Shown piece after piece: positions 47,094-56,229 of a stretch of 64,000 nucleotides of DNA. The position numbers were made by a program, and so were the translations under genes. Every line of letters begins with the position of its first letter. The stretch's first letter is position 1. The stretch comes from Zoogloea sp. (GTDB taxonomy: Bacteria; Pseudomonadota; Gammaproteobacteria; Burkholderiales; Rhodocyclaceae): positions 27,604 through 91,603 of the forward strand of contig JADKKC010000009.1 in assembly GCA_016720685.1 (NCBI GenBank), read 5' to 3'. The notes beneath the pieces were generated by a model that was not told the DNA's origin, did no database searches, and saw only the letters and a program-made list of their open reading frames with translations.

Positions 47094-48481
47094 TTGATTT
47101 TTCGGACAGGGGAAAAAGCCGCGAGGGACGCTGAGTTTTTCAACACCCTGTTTAATGAGGATTTGAATAACCGGCAGCTGCATCCGGATCAGATCACCCG
47201 CATCCGCCAGCTCAACAAGAACAATTCGGAACGGGAAGCGCAGCAACTGGCGGTCTTGTGCTACTTGCAAAAATGCGACATCGCGGGCATGGATGGCCGG
47301 TTGAGCGGAGACGCAGCACGTCTCTATCAAACCGGCGCACAACTCCTTGTCGCCGATCCGCAGTGGTTCAGCCAACTGCAAGGGGAAATCCTCGCCGACT
47401 CTGCGCTACTCAGAGGGAACAACAGCTATGGCTATTTGGACAAGTCGGCAGATCTGGTCGGCAGCACTCACTACAAAGGGATGGGGCCGACCTATCAGAA
47501 CGTTCTCGTCCAGCCGGCCAAGGACTATGTTTCGGAGGTGGCGGAGAGCTCCAAGAATACGGTCGTCAGTAGTGCCAAGACTGTCAGAAAGCGATTGTTG
47601 AGAACGTTCCAGGCTTGTCCGGATACGAGGGCGCCCAGGCCGACAAGGCGCAAAGCCTGCTGATGCAAAGCAGGATCGAGGCGGGCGATGCCGCGACCAT
47701 CAATGCCGGCATCAACCAAGTCGCCAATTCGACCAACCAGTTACTCGACGGCGACGCCAAGGCGGTCGGCGCGGCCCTTGGCAACGTCGCGCTTGCCGTC
47801 GCCCCCATCGCGGTCAGCAAAGGGCTGGGGGGGCTGGCCGGCATACAGGAAAGCAATACTTTGGCTGCGGCAGAAGCGAAAGCAAGGGCCCAAACCATTA
47901 TCGAAAACAATATCTACAAGGAAGGTAGCGCCGCGAATCCCGACAAGGCCCTGTCGCCGGGTTTCGGCAGCACCAACGGCATCGAGTTGACGGGAGCCCA
48001 GGCCAGCCAGATGGTCAGGAATGGCCTGCCGGCCAATATCACCGTGGTCGGCACGGAATCGGCGGATGCGCTCAATGCGGCGGTTCTTGCAGGTAAAGAA
48101 GGGTACAAACCACCTTACATTGCCGGCAGCGAAGCGATTACCTTCCGCACGCAAACGCCGACCCAGTTCGTTCGTGTCTATACTGCCGAACAGGGCGGTT
48201 CCGGGCAGGTCAGTAGCTGGATGCTGAACGCGGCGGATATTAAGGGCTTGTCGGTTGAACAGATCGCCAGTAAGTACAGTTTGCCGCAAGTGCCGAACAT
48301 GATTGCCGATGTGAATGTCCCGGCCGGGCAAATGATTCGTACCTCCGCGGCAAGTGATGTGCAGATCAAGCAGGGTGTAGCCGGAAATGGTGGGGGAAGC
48401 GGGGTGCAGTTTGAGGTGCTTGTTCCCGAAGGAGCAAAGATTCCTCCAACGTGGTTCAGCAATCCGAGGTCATTGCCATGA
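47094..48481 (+). pseudogene. Cassette B pretoxin end and C-terminal toxin region
   Basis: Begins after the IS5-type gene with FNEDLNNRQLHPDQITRIRQ, the NNRQLH junction motif also seen in cassette A. A frameshift near 47600 joins it to the frame 47615-48481. That frame's C-terminus carries TQFVRVYTAEQGGSGQVSSW, DIKGLSVEQIASKYSLPQVP, NVPAGQMIRTSAASDVQIKQ and GSGVQFEVLVPEG. This layout (FVRVY, GLSxEQIAxKY, VPxGxxxR, GGGxQxE) resembles toxin tips of other large bacterial adhesins, though I cannot assign a catalytic class. Its stop overlaps the next gene by 4 bases. Confidence 0.75.
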
Positions 48482-48900
48482 GCATCGAGCGATTCCTTGC
48501 TATGCCATTTCAACAAATCCCCGTTTTAGGTGGAGGGCGCCTGATTTGCTTGGAAAATATCTATGGTTCTGGAGACATTTGGCCCAACCTCCAAACCGCC
48601 AACCACAATGTTTTCCTGCTTGACGCCAATAGCAAGATGGTTTGGCAAGTTATTCGGGAAGAAAAAAATCATATGAATTGGGAGATTTTGCACAAAATAG
48701 CCAAAGAAAAAGACCCCACTTGCGAAGGTTATTTCGACCCCTTCTGGAATTTGGGTTTGGACGAGCGTACCGCGACCAGCCCGGAACCAGCCGGCGTGTA
48801 CCGTCCGGGCTGCAAGGTCTATCTGACGACGCGCTGGTGGCTCTACGAACTGGACGTGGAAACGGGAATCGCGACGTGTACCGGGGATCAGGTCAAGTAG
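48478..48900 (+). CDS. Putative immunity protein of cassette B (CdiI-like)
   Basis: 140 residues; ATG 48478 overlaps the toxin stop (ATGA), the coupling expected of a toxin/immunity pair. Soluble, Trp-rich (NIYGSGDIWPNLQTANHNVF, MVWQVIREEKNHMNWEILHK, VYLTTRWWLYELDVETGIAT). No family recognised. The stop TAG ends at 48900, and homology of cassette C starts at the AG of that stop, so the next cassette abuts exactly. Confidence 0.7.
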   Translation: MSIERFLAMPFQQIPVLGGGRLICLENIYGSGDIWPNLQTANHNVFLLDANSKMVWQVIREEKNHMNWEILHKIAKEKDPTCEGYFDPFWNLGLDERTATSPEPAGVYRPGCKVYLTTRWWLYELDVETGIATCTGDQVK

Positions 48901-50456
48901 CCCGCGCAGCCAGACCATCATCGAGGTCGCGGCCAAGCTCACCGCCACCCCCACGGGCGCGCCGCTGCCGACGGCCCCCGGCAGTGGCGCCCCGCCCATG
49001 CTCATCCGCAGCCTTGCCCCCGCGCTCACCCTGCCCGACAACCGCTTGTTTACCGTCCGCCCCGAACCCGGCGCCCCCTACCTCGTCGAGACCGATCCGC
49101 GCTTTACCGACACGCGCACCTGGCTCGATTCAGCTTCATGCTCAGCGCCCTCTCCGTGGAATCGACCGCCATCCAGAAGCGCCTGGGCGACGGCTTCTAC
49201 GAGCAGCAACGTGTCCGTGAGCAAGTCGCCCAGCTCACCGGCCGACGCTTTCTGGACGGCTACGCCAATGACGAAGCCCAATACCAGGATCTGATGCGCG
49301 CCGGCCTCGTCTACGCCAAGGCCTGGAACCTGATCCCCGGCGTGGCCCTGAGCGCCGCCCAGATGGCCCAGTTGACCACCGACATCGTGTGGCTCATCGA
49401 CACCCCCGTGACGCTTGCCGACGGCAGCGTCCAGCATGTCCTCGCGCCGCAGGTCTACGTCCGCGTCCGGGACGGCGACATCGATGGAAGTGGCGCGTTG
49501 CTGTCCGGCAACAGTCTCAACCTGAACCTGGGCGACACCCTGCTCAACAGCGGCACCGTGGCCGGCCGCCAATGGGTCGACCTGTCCGCCGATACTCTCA
49601 CCAACCTCGGCGGCCGGGTCCGCGGCGACAGCGTCGCCCTGAATGCGCGTCTCGACATCACCAACCTCGGCGGTCGCATCGAGGCGATGCAAGCCCTCGA
49701 ACTGTCCGCCGGCCGCGACATCCGCGTTGCCAGTACTACCCGTTCGAGTACGTCTGAACAAGGCAGCCTGACGCAGCGCGACCGGCTCGCCGGCCTCTAC
49801 GTCAGCGGCGGCAGTCTGACGGTCCAGGCTGGCCGCGACATCCAGTTCGACGCCGCCGAAATCCTCAACAGCGCGCCCACCGCCGCCGGCCCTGCCGGCC
49901 CCACCACACTTGCCGCCGGGCGCGATCTCACGCTGGGCACCGTCACCGAAAGCGCCGAGCAGCGCATTGTCTGGGACGGCAAGAACCGGCGCAGCGAGGC
50001 CGGTACGACGGAGATCGGCAGCACCATCCGCACCCAGGGTGATCTCCAGTTGATTGCCGGCCAGGATCTGAGCCTGCGTGCCGCCAACCTCACTAGCCAG
50101 GCGGGCGACCTCCAGGCTCTGGCCGGGCGCGATCTCACCCTCGCTGCCGGCCAGGCCACGACCCAGCTCGAGGAAGGCCGCCAGCGCCCGCGACACGCTT
50201 GATCAAACCACGGCCTTGGCCACCACCGTGTCGGGTAACACCACCAGCGTGGCAGTCAACCAGAATGTGCGCATCCAGGGCAGTAACGTGGTCAGCAGCC
50301 AGGGCACGCAGGTGCTGACCGGGCGGGATCTGAGCATTGAGGCCGCCACCGACACACGCCATGAAACGCATGCCTACATCGAGAAGCAATCCGGCCTCTT
50401 CAGCGGCGGCGGCTTCAGCATCACGATCGGCACCCAGCAGAAAAAGACCGACCAGG
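48899..50456 (+). repeat. Direct repeat between cassettes B and C, copy in C
   Basis: Partner of 42346-43959. Nearly identical over the VETDPRFT block and early FHA-2 repeats. One deletion of about 50 bases near 50178 removes the segment equivalent to KKTTITTRDT in cassette B. Confidence 0.85.
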
Positions 50457-50524
50457 TTTCAAAACGGCCTTCTATCACCTACTTGAATCAGTCAAGATCG
50501 ACCGCAAGAACCATCACTGAATAA
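48901..50524 (+). pseudogene. Cassette C: displaced CdiA-like fragment, truncated
   Basis: Starts in a frame equivalent to TIIEVAAKL... and PYLVETDPRFTDTRTWLDS, shifts frame at about 49133, and runs from 49138 to 50202 (YEQQRVREQVAQLTGRRFLD, LNLGDTLLNSGTVAGRQWVD). It shifts again at about 50178 and reaches TIGTQQKKTDQ, where homology ends at 50456. About 65 bases of unrelated sequence follow. There is no pretoxin, NNRQLH motif or full toxin. In another frame the tail reads KTAFYHLLESVKIDRKNHH before a TGA at 50520-50522, possibly the last residues of a lost toxin. Confidence 0.8.
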
Positions 50525-50550
50525 CCTCTTTTTCTTCTGGGAAGGATGGG

Positions 50551-50664
50551 GGTGCGCCAGGCGTCAGGTTGGCTGCGGATGAGCGAGAGCGAATTCAGCA
50601 GAACTTCACCGAAGCCATGCTTTTTCAGGGACTGAAGACGGTTGTTGAGTCGGGCGTGTCCTGA
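50551..50664 (+). pseudogene. C-terminal remnant of an immunity-like gene after cassette C
   Basis: Reads GAPGVRLAADERERIQQNFT then EAMLFQGLKTVVESGVS and TGA (50662-50664). It matches the last 35 residues of the orphan protein at 40687-41067 (ANEQTRISQNFIEAMAFQGL). The 5' part is missing. This shows that cassette C once had its own immunity gene of the same family. Confidence 0.7.
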
Positions 50665-51132
50665 CCTCGATGGTGCCATTCCCACGGCAGGTGGGCGTCA
50701 CCGATCAGCCGTGCTGCAGTCTGCATGAACCCGCCGTTTCGCCGTATGATTCGGCGAGATTCAAGTCCGACGCGGGTTGCCGGCGATTTGGCCGTGTTGT
50801 CCGCGAAGCTGCAGCCTTTGAGAAGCGCCCCCATGCCTAACACCACGTCCGCTGCCACACCTCCCGTCCCCGATTACCTTCGCGACACCTACACCTGGGC
50901 TTACCTCGATCACCGTACCGTTCCCTGGCTGGATCAGCCGGTGGTGGTTTCGGCGATTCTGTGGGGCAACGCGAGCCGCCTGATGAACGCTGCGGTGCGC
51001 GAGTTCAGTGCCGGTCAGCGGGTGTTGCAGGCGGCGGCGGTGTACGGGGATTTTTCGCAGCGGCTGGCGCGGCGATTGGGGGGCGAGGGGCAATTGACGG
51101 TGCTCGATGTGGCGTCGATCCAGATTGCCAAC
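50639..51132 (+). repeat. Immunity-tail/rquA 5' repeat, copy with intact rquA
   Basis: Partner of 39665-40154. It spans the last codons of the immunity remnant, the 170-base intergenic region and the first 100 codons of rquA. Confidence 0.88.
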
Positions 51133-51516
51133 ACCCGGCGCAAGCTGGCGCCGTGGCCGGCTTCGTCGGCCCACGTGGCGGATCTGACCGAGCCGGTGGG
51201 GGCGACTTTCGATGCGGTGTGCTGCTTTTTTCTGCTCCACGAGGTGCCGCCCCACGCTCGGCGGCGGATTGTGAGCAACCTGCTTAACGCGGTCGAGCCG
51301 GGTGGCAAGATCGTTTTCGTGGATTACCACCGGCCGCGCGGCTGGCATCCGATGCGGCCGATCATGGCGCTGGTGTTCCGCTACCTGGAGCCCTTCGCCA
51401 ATTCGCTGCTGGCCGAATCCATCGACAGCCTGGTGCCGGAGACGGCCGGTTTCGAGTGGACCAAGGAAACCTTCTTCGGCGGGCTTTACCAGAAGGTGGT
51501 GGGCGTGCGGCGCTAA
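50833..51516 (+). CDS. rquA: Rhodoquinone biosynthesis methyltransferase-like protein RquA
   Basis: 227 residues from ATG 50833. Class I methyltransferase fold with RquA features: VPDYLRDTYTWAYLDHRTV, AILWGNASRLMNAAV, LQAAAVYGDFSQRLARRL (VYGD in place of the normal SAM motif I), FFLLHEVPPHARRRI, and GGKIVFVDYHRP. RquA converts ubiquinone to rhodoquinone by replacing a methoxy with an amino group, using SAM in an unusual way. Rhodoquinone supports fumarate reduction without oxygen. The gene is monocistronic, flanked by the CDI locus and convergent cobalamin genes. Confidence 0.85.
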   Translation: MPNTTSAATPPVPDYLRDTYTWAYLDHRTVPWLDQPVVVSAILWGNASRLMNAAVREFSAGQRVLQAAAVYGDFSQRLARRLGGEGQLTVLDVASIQIANTRRKLAPWPASSAHVADLTEPVGATFDAVCCFFLLHEVPPHARRRIVSNLLNAVEPGGKIVFVDYHRPRGWHPMRPIMALVFRYLEPFANSLLAESIDSLVPETAGFEWTKETFFGGLYQKVVGVRR

Positions 51517-51558
51517 GGCCGCAATTGCCCTGAGCGCCGCCCTTTGCAGCTGCCTGCT

Positions 51559-52358
51559 TCAGCCGAGGCGGTCGAGGCAGCGCCCGATGGCGGGCAGGCC
51601 TTCGCGGATGGCGGCGGGGCCGGGCGCCAGCAGGATGGCCGATTTGATCTCGACGACGTGCCCGTCTTTTACCGCGGGGATGGCTTCCCAGCCCGGCCGG
51701 CTGGTGACATGCGCCGGCTGAAAGTGCTTGCCGCACCATGAACCGATGATGAGGTCCGGCGCGCGGGGGATGACCACCGCCGGGTCGGCGAGAATGCGCT
51801 GTTTGGCGTTGGGGTGCACCGAGAGTTCGCCGAAGCAGTCTTCGCCGCCGGCGATGCCGATCAGCTCCGAGACCCAGCGGATGCCGGTGATCAGCGGTTC
51901 GTTCCATTCCTCGAAATAGACTTTAGGCCGGCCCCCGAGGCGGGTTGCGCGGGCTTCGCCGGCGGCGCGCTCGGTGGCGATGGTCTGCTCCAGTTCGGCG
52001 ACGAGTGCCAGCGCCCTGGCGTCGGCGCCGACCAGCCGGCCGACGGTTTCGATCATCGCCAGGATGCCGTCCACGCTGCGGTGATTGAAGACGTGACGGC
52101 CACGCCCGCTTTAACCAGGTCGCGGGCGATGTCCCCCTGTAAATCCGAAAATGCCAGCACCAGGTCGGGTTCGACGGCGAGGATGCGTTCGATCCTGGCG
52201 CTGCTGAAACCGCTGACCTTGGGTTTTTCCTTGCGCGCCCGGGGCGGGTGGGTGGTGAAGCCCGAAATGCCGGCGATGCGGGCTTCCTCGCCGAGCAGAT
52301 AGAGCACTTCGACGGTTTCGGTGGATAGGCAGACGATGCGTTGGGGCAGGCGGGCCAT
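51559..52358 (-). pseudogene. Cobalamin-binding periplasmic-type protein, one frameshift
   Basis: ATG 52358 gives MARLPQRIVCLSTETVEVLY, SGFTTHPPRARKEKPKVSGF and ILAVEPDLVLAFSDLQGDI in one frame. After GTGGCCGTC near 52085 one base is missing, and the frame 51559-52074 continues with DGILAMIETVGRLVG, PKVYFEEWNEPLITGIRWVS and DLIIGSWCGKHFQPAHV. The joined protein is about 266 residues of the BtuF-like cobalamin-binding family, lacking a signal peptide. The single missing base could be a sequencing error. Last gene of the cobalamin operon, 7 bases after the preceding stop. Confidence 0.8.
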
Positions 52359-52365
52359 GCTTGTC

Positions 52366-53400
52366 TCAGCGGGGAAAAGGTGATGGACAGCCCGACGTGT
52401 CGCCGGCCGGATTGCACAGGCGCACATCGGCGAGAAAGGCTTCGGCGGCGGCCTGCGGGCCGCGGCTGTCGGCGCGAAGCTTGGCGTCGTCGCCCGCCGG
52501 CAGGCGCCAGCTGCGCTGAACCAGATACAAAAAATCCGGCCCTTCGATGGCTTTGACGACGGCCAGTTCGGCGAAATTGGTGTCGGGCACGCGGGGGCAG
52601 ACGAGCAGGGTTTGCAGGGCGTGGCCCGATTGGCCGTCATCCCGGCGCACGCTTTCGATGCTGCCGGCGGGCACGCCGCAGCGCCTGGCCCGCGCGGCCT
52701 GCATGCCTTCGAGCAGGGCGAGGGCCTGCCCGGGGCGCTTGCTGCGCGGCAGGCCCTGCACCGAGATCAGCTGGGTCCATTCGCGGATGCTCTCGCCGAG
52801 GGGGGCGAAATCGGCGCTCCAGCTTCCAGCTTTGCCGGTATTGCCGTTGGCAACGGGAAGGGTGTCGGGCGGCAAGGGCAGGTTGAGCCAGCGCGCGCCG
52901 CCGGCCGCCTCTTCGGTGCGGCGTTCGGCAGCCAGTTCGCGCAGGCGCCGGTAGGGCGGGTCGAGTTCGGCCTGGAAGTCGGCGGCCTTGCTTTCGGCCA
53001 CCACCACGCGCGAGGCGTCGCGTTCGAAGCGATACCACACGTCGTACTGGCGGGTGGCGCCGCAGGCCTGCACCGTCCAGTGTTCCAGCGCATGGTGGAC
53101 CCGCGCGGGGCGGGTTTCGATGAGATCCGGCGCAGCCTGCACGGTGTTGGTGATGCGCACGTCGGTGCAGGGCGGCGTCGACTTCGCCTCCAGCGCCGTG
53201 ATGCGTTCAAGCACCTTGTCCTGGGATGCCGCCGTGCGCCAGGCGCCGGCAAAACCGGGCACCTTGCGCTGGTCGGCCGGAATTGCCGCAACCTGGCCGA
53301 TGACGGTGACGAGCTCGCCGGGCAGCGGGCCGCTGTCGGCTGCCATCGCCAGGCCGGCGGCCGAGGTCAGCAGCAAGGCGACAAGTGCGTTTGCCGTCAT
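52366..53400 (-). CDS. Secreted protein of unknown function in the cobalamin operon
   Basis: 344 residues. ATG 53400 overlaps the btuF stop by 4 bases. Signal peptide 1-21 (MTANALVALLLTSAAGLAMA). The body shows several scattered Cys residues (TPPCTDVRITNTVQAAPDLI, TVQACGATRQYDVWYRFERD, RRCGVPAG, LLVCPRVPD, RLCNPAGDTSGC) and no recognised domain. The last residues (CNPAGDTSGCPSPFPR) carry two of these cysteines. Its placement between btuF and a second cobalamin-binding gene suggests a periplasmic role linked to corrinoid handling, but this is only an inference. Confidence 0.7.
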   Translation of the reverse strand: MTANALVALLLTSAAGLAMAADSGPLPGELVTVIGQVAAIPADQRKVPGFAGAWRTAASQDKVLERITALEAKSTPPCTDVRITNTVQAAPDLIETRPARVHHALEHWTVQACGATRQYDVWYRFERDASRVVVAESKAADFQAELDPPYRRLRELAAERRTEEAAGGARWLNLPLPPDTLPVANGNTGKAGSWSADFAPLGESIREWTQLISVQGLPRSKRPGQALALLEGMQAARARRCGVPAGSIESVRRDDGQSGHALQTLLVCPRVPDTNFAELAVVKAIEGPDFLYLVQRSWRLPAGDDAKLRADSRGPQAAAEAFLADVRLCNPAGDTSGCPSPFPR

Positions 53401-54266
53401 CGACGGCTCCGCGCTTCGTCGAGCTGGCCGCACAGGCGTTCGGCGCCGTCGAGGATGCGCGGCGTGTGGCGCTGGATTTGGTCTGGCGGGATGAAGAACA
53501 GATTGCCCTGCGCCACGGCCGGCAGTTTGGTCCATTTGCGCCAGTCGTCCAGCCATTCCGGCCGGCCTTCGCCCATGCCGCTGGCGACGATGACTTCGGG
53601 CATGGCGGCCAGCACGGCTTCGGCGTCGATGGTCGGAGCCAGCATGGGCAGTTTGGCAAACACGTTGTCGCCGCCGCACAGGCGGATCACGTCCGAAATG
53701 AGATGCTCGCCGTTGATGGTCATCAGCGGGCGGTTCCAGGCTTCATAAAAGATGCGTACCGGCGGCCGCGCCGAGTATTTGGCGGCCAGCGCCGCGTGGC
53801 GCTTGCGGAAGGCCTGGGCGGCGGCTTCGCCAGCGCTGTCGGTGCCGGCAAGCTTGCCGAGCTGGGCGATGCTCCTGGCCACGTCGTCGATGCGGCGCGG
53901 CTCGTTGATGAACACCGGGATGCCGAGGGCGCGCAGTTTGTCCAGGTGGGCGCCGCGGTTGCCGCTCTTCCAGGCCACGACGAGGTCGGGCTTGAGGGCG
54001 GCGACCTTTTCCATGTCCACCGAGGTGTAGCCGCCCACCCGGGCGATTTTTCTGGCGGCTTCGGGGTAGTCGCTGTATTGCACCGCGCCGACCACCCGGT
54101 CGCCGGCGCCGGCGGCAAACAGCATTTCGGTGATGTGCGGGGCGAGGCTGACGATGCGTTTGGCCGGCTGCGCGAGGTGCAGGGCCTGGCCGGTATCGTC
54201 GGCGATGTCGATGGCGGCCTGGGCAGAGCCCGCGGCAAGCAGCAGGGTGAGGAGCAAACGGCGCAT
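53397..54266 (-). CDS. btuF: Periplasmic vitamin B12-binding protein BtuF
   Basis: 289 residues. Signal peptide 1-17 (MRRLLLTLLLAAGSAQA). Class III solute-binding protein: RIVSLAPHITEMLFAAGAGD, GGYTSVDMEKVAALKPDLVV, the inter-lobe helix, then RIFYEAWNRPLMTINGEHLI and GDNVFAKLPMLAPTIDAEAV. It binds cobalamin or cobinamide and would deliver it to a BtuCD ABC transporter, which is not in this window. Located between the CobD-type aminotransferase and the unknown secreted gene in one minus-strand operon. Confidence 0.88.
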   Translation of the reverse strand: MRRLLLTLLLAAGSAQAAIDIADDTGQALHLAQPAKRIVSLAPHITEMLFAAGAGDRVVGAVQYSDYPEAARKIARVGGYTSVDMEKVAALKPDLVVAWKSGNRGAHLDKLRALGIPVFINEPRRIDDVARSIAQLGKLAGTDSAGEAAAQAFRKRHAALAAKYSARPPVRIFYEAWNRPLMTINGEHLISDVIRLCGGDNVFAKLPMLAPTIDAEAVLAAMPEVIVASGMGEGRPEWLDDWRKWTKLPAVAQGNLFFIPPDQIQRHTPRILDGAERLCGQLDEARSRR

Positions 54267-54279
54267 GGGGCGGGCTTTC

Positions 54280-55266
54280 TCAGAGAGTCCGGAGGCAGAT
54301 GAGGGCGGCGGCGAGGCGTGCCCATTCGGTTTCGTTGCCGGGCAGGCCGAAGCGCAGGCCGGGCGGGGTGTCGAACAGGCGGGTGAGGATGCCCTGTTGG
54401 GCAAGCTGGCCGTGGATGCGGGCCGCGTCGGGACGGGGACGCCACTGGAACAGCGCGGTGCCGGCGCCGCCGCCAAGCCCGTGCTGGTCCAGCAGGGCGG
54501 CGAGGCGCTGGCTGTCGGCGGCAAGTTGCGCCCGGGCGGCGGCCTGCCAGGCGGTGTCGGCCAGCGCCGCGGCAGTCACCGCCCGCGCCGGGCCCGACAC
54601 GGCCCACGGCCCGAGCCGGTCGGCCAGTTTTTCAAGAAGCGCGGTTTCGGCAAACACAAAGCCGACCCGAGCCCCGGCGAGGCCGAAGAACTTGCCCACC
54701 GAACGCAGTACCACCAGCCCCGGCTGCCCGGCGAGGGGCACAAGGCTGGCCATGGGTTCGGCGTCGAGAAAGGCTTCGTCGACGATCAGGCGTCCGCCGC
54801 GGGTGGCCAGATCGGCGTGCCAGGCGAGCAGTTGTTCGCGCGAAAAACGCTGCCCGTCCGGGTTGTTGGGCTGGACGAGGAGCAGGGTGTCGGCGCTGCC
54901 CACGGCGGCATCGATTTCTGCGGCGGGCAGGGCGCTGAGCGCGTGCCCGCGCCAGGCGTGGGGATGTTCGGCGTAGGTGGGCGCGAGGGTGATCACGCGG
55001 CCGGGGGCAAAGCAGGCGGGCAGGGCCTGGATGGCGGCCTGCGAGCCGGCCACCGGCAGCAGCTGCGTGCTGCCGTAATACGCGGCGGCGGCGGCTTCGA
55101 GGCCATCGTCGGTTTCGGGCAGGCGCTGCCACACTTCCGGCGCCAGCGGCGGCACCGGCCAGGCTTGCGGGTTGATGCCGGTGGACAGGTCCACCCAGTC
55201 GGCCAGGGGAATGCTGTAGTGCTGAGCGGCCAGGCGCAGGCGTCCGCCGTGCTCAAGCATGGGCAA
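54280..55266 (-). CDS. cobD: L-threonine-O-3-phosphate decarboxylase (CobD/CobC-type, PLP)
   Basis: 328 residues; a second ATG lies two codons in. Class I/II aminotransferase fold. HGG at 6-8 and [12 protein letters not shown] at about 27-36 are typical of Cob[25 protein letters not shown] and the PLP lysine Lys192 in [16 protein letters not shown] are all present. It makes (R)-1-amino-2-propanol O-2-phosphate for the nucleotide loop of cobalamin. It overlaps cbiB by 14 bases, whose product joins this linker to cobyric acid. Gene names CobC and CobD are swapped between organisms. Confidence 0.9.
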   Translation of the reverse strand: MPMLEHGGRLRLAAQHYSIPLADWVDLSTGINPQAWPVPPLAPEVWQRLPETDDGLEAAAAAYYGSTQLLPVAGSQAAIQALPACFAPGRVITLAPTYAEHPHAWRGHALSALPAAEIDAAVGSADTLLLVQPNNPDGQRFSREQLLAWHADLATRGGRLIVDEAFLDAEPMASLVPLAGQPGLVVLRSVGKFFGLAGARVGFVFAETALLEKLADRLGPWAVSGPARAVTAAALADTAWQAAARAQLAADSQRLAALLDQHGLGGGAGTALFQWRPRPDAARIHGQLAQQGILTRLFDTPPGLRFGLPGNETEWARLAAALICLRTL

Positions 55267-56191
55267 ACACGCTCACGCCGGCCACGGCCAGCAGCCACAG
55301 CCAGATGCTGTTGTGAACCAGCGCCACGGCTTTGTCGATGTCGGTGGCGCGGGCTGCGTCGCCGGTGCCCAGGCGCGGGCGGTCTTCCAGCTGGCCGTGG
55401 TAGATCGCCGGGCCGCCCAGGGAAACGCCCAGTGTGCCGGCGCCGGCGGCCATCACCGGGCCGGCGTTGGGGCTGTCCCAGGCGGGGGCCTGGGTGCGCC
55501 AGCAGCGCAAGGCGTCGGCGGTGTTGCCGAGCAGGGCGTAGCTCAGCGCGGTGAGGCGGGCCGGAATGTAGTTGAGCACGTCGTCGATGCGCGCCGCGGC
55601 CCAGCCGAAGCGCAGGTAGCGTTCGTTGCGGTAGCCCCACATGGCGTCCAGCGTGTTGGCGAGGCGGAACATCAGTGCGCCCGGGCCGCCCAAGAGCGCA
55701 AACCAGAACAGCGCGCCGAAGATCGCGTCATTGCCGTTTTCGAGCACGGATTCGACGGTGGCCTTGGCGACGCCGGATTCGTCGAGCTGACTGGTGTCGC
55801 GGGAGACGATCCACGACAGGCGCTGGCGCGCGCCGGGCAGATCGCCCGCGATGAGCGGCGCGGCCACCGCGCGGGCGTGTTCGGCCAGGCTGCGGCTGCC
55901 GATCGCAAAATACAGCAGGCCCACGTCCAGCAGCAGGCCCAGCCAGATGTTGCTCTCGCGCAGCGAACCGGCCAGCGCCACCCACGGCAATATGGCGGCG
56001 CTCCAGGCCAGGAGGCCGATGCCCCGATTGGCGCCGAGGCGCCGGAACAGCCGCTCGATCGCCGACGCGTAGCGCCCGAAACCGACCAGCGGATGATGAT
56101 GCGGCGGCTCGCCGAGCAGGCGGTCGAGGAGCAGGCCGAGGCCCATCGGAATGGTTACGGAGAGCAGGGCGGCGAGGTGCGGGGTGGGCAT
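55253..56191 (-). CDS. cbiB: Adenosylcobinamide-phosphate synthase CbiB
   Basis: 312 residues with several membrane helices. Motifs: [80 protein letters not shown] and [17 protein letters not shown] are diagnostic. It attaches the aminopropanol (phosphate) linker to adenosylcobyric acid. First gene of the minus-strand operon. Its start is 38 bases from the divergent cobQ start, leaving no room for a cobalamin riboswitch. Confidence 0.93.
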   Translation of the reverse strand: MPTPHLAALLSVTIPMGLGLLLDRLLGEPPHHHPLVGFGRYASAIERLFRRLGANRGIGLLAWSAAILPWVALAGSLRESNIWLGLLLDVGLLYFAIGSRSLAEHARAVAAPLIAGDLPGARQRLSWIVSRDTSQLDESGVAKATVESVLENGNDAIFGALFWFALLGGPGALMFRLANTLDAMWGYRNERYLRFGWAAARIDDVLNYIPARLTALSYALLGNTADALRCWRTQAPAWDSPNAGPVMAAGAGTLGVSLGGPAIYHGQLEDRPRLGTGDAARATDIDKAVALVHNSIWLWLLAVAGVSVFAHA

Positions 56192-56229
56192 GGGATAATC
56201 GAAAGCTTTTGCGCCCTGGATTGTAAGTC

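Noticed and set aside
56192..56229. Possible cobalamin riboswitch between cbiB and cobQ
   Set aside because: Only 38 bases separate the two starts and no B12-box-like sequence is visible.
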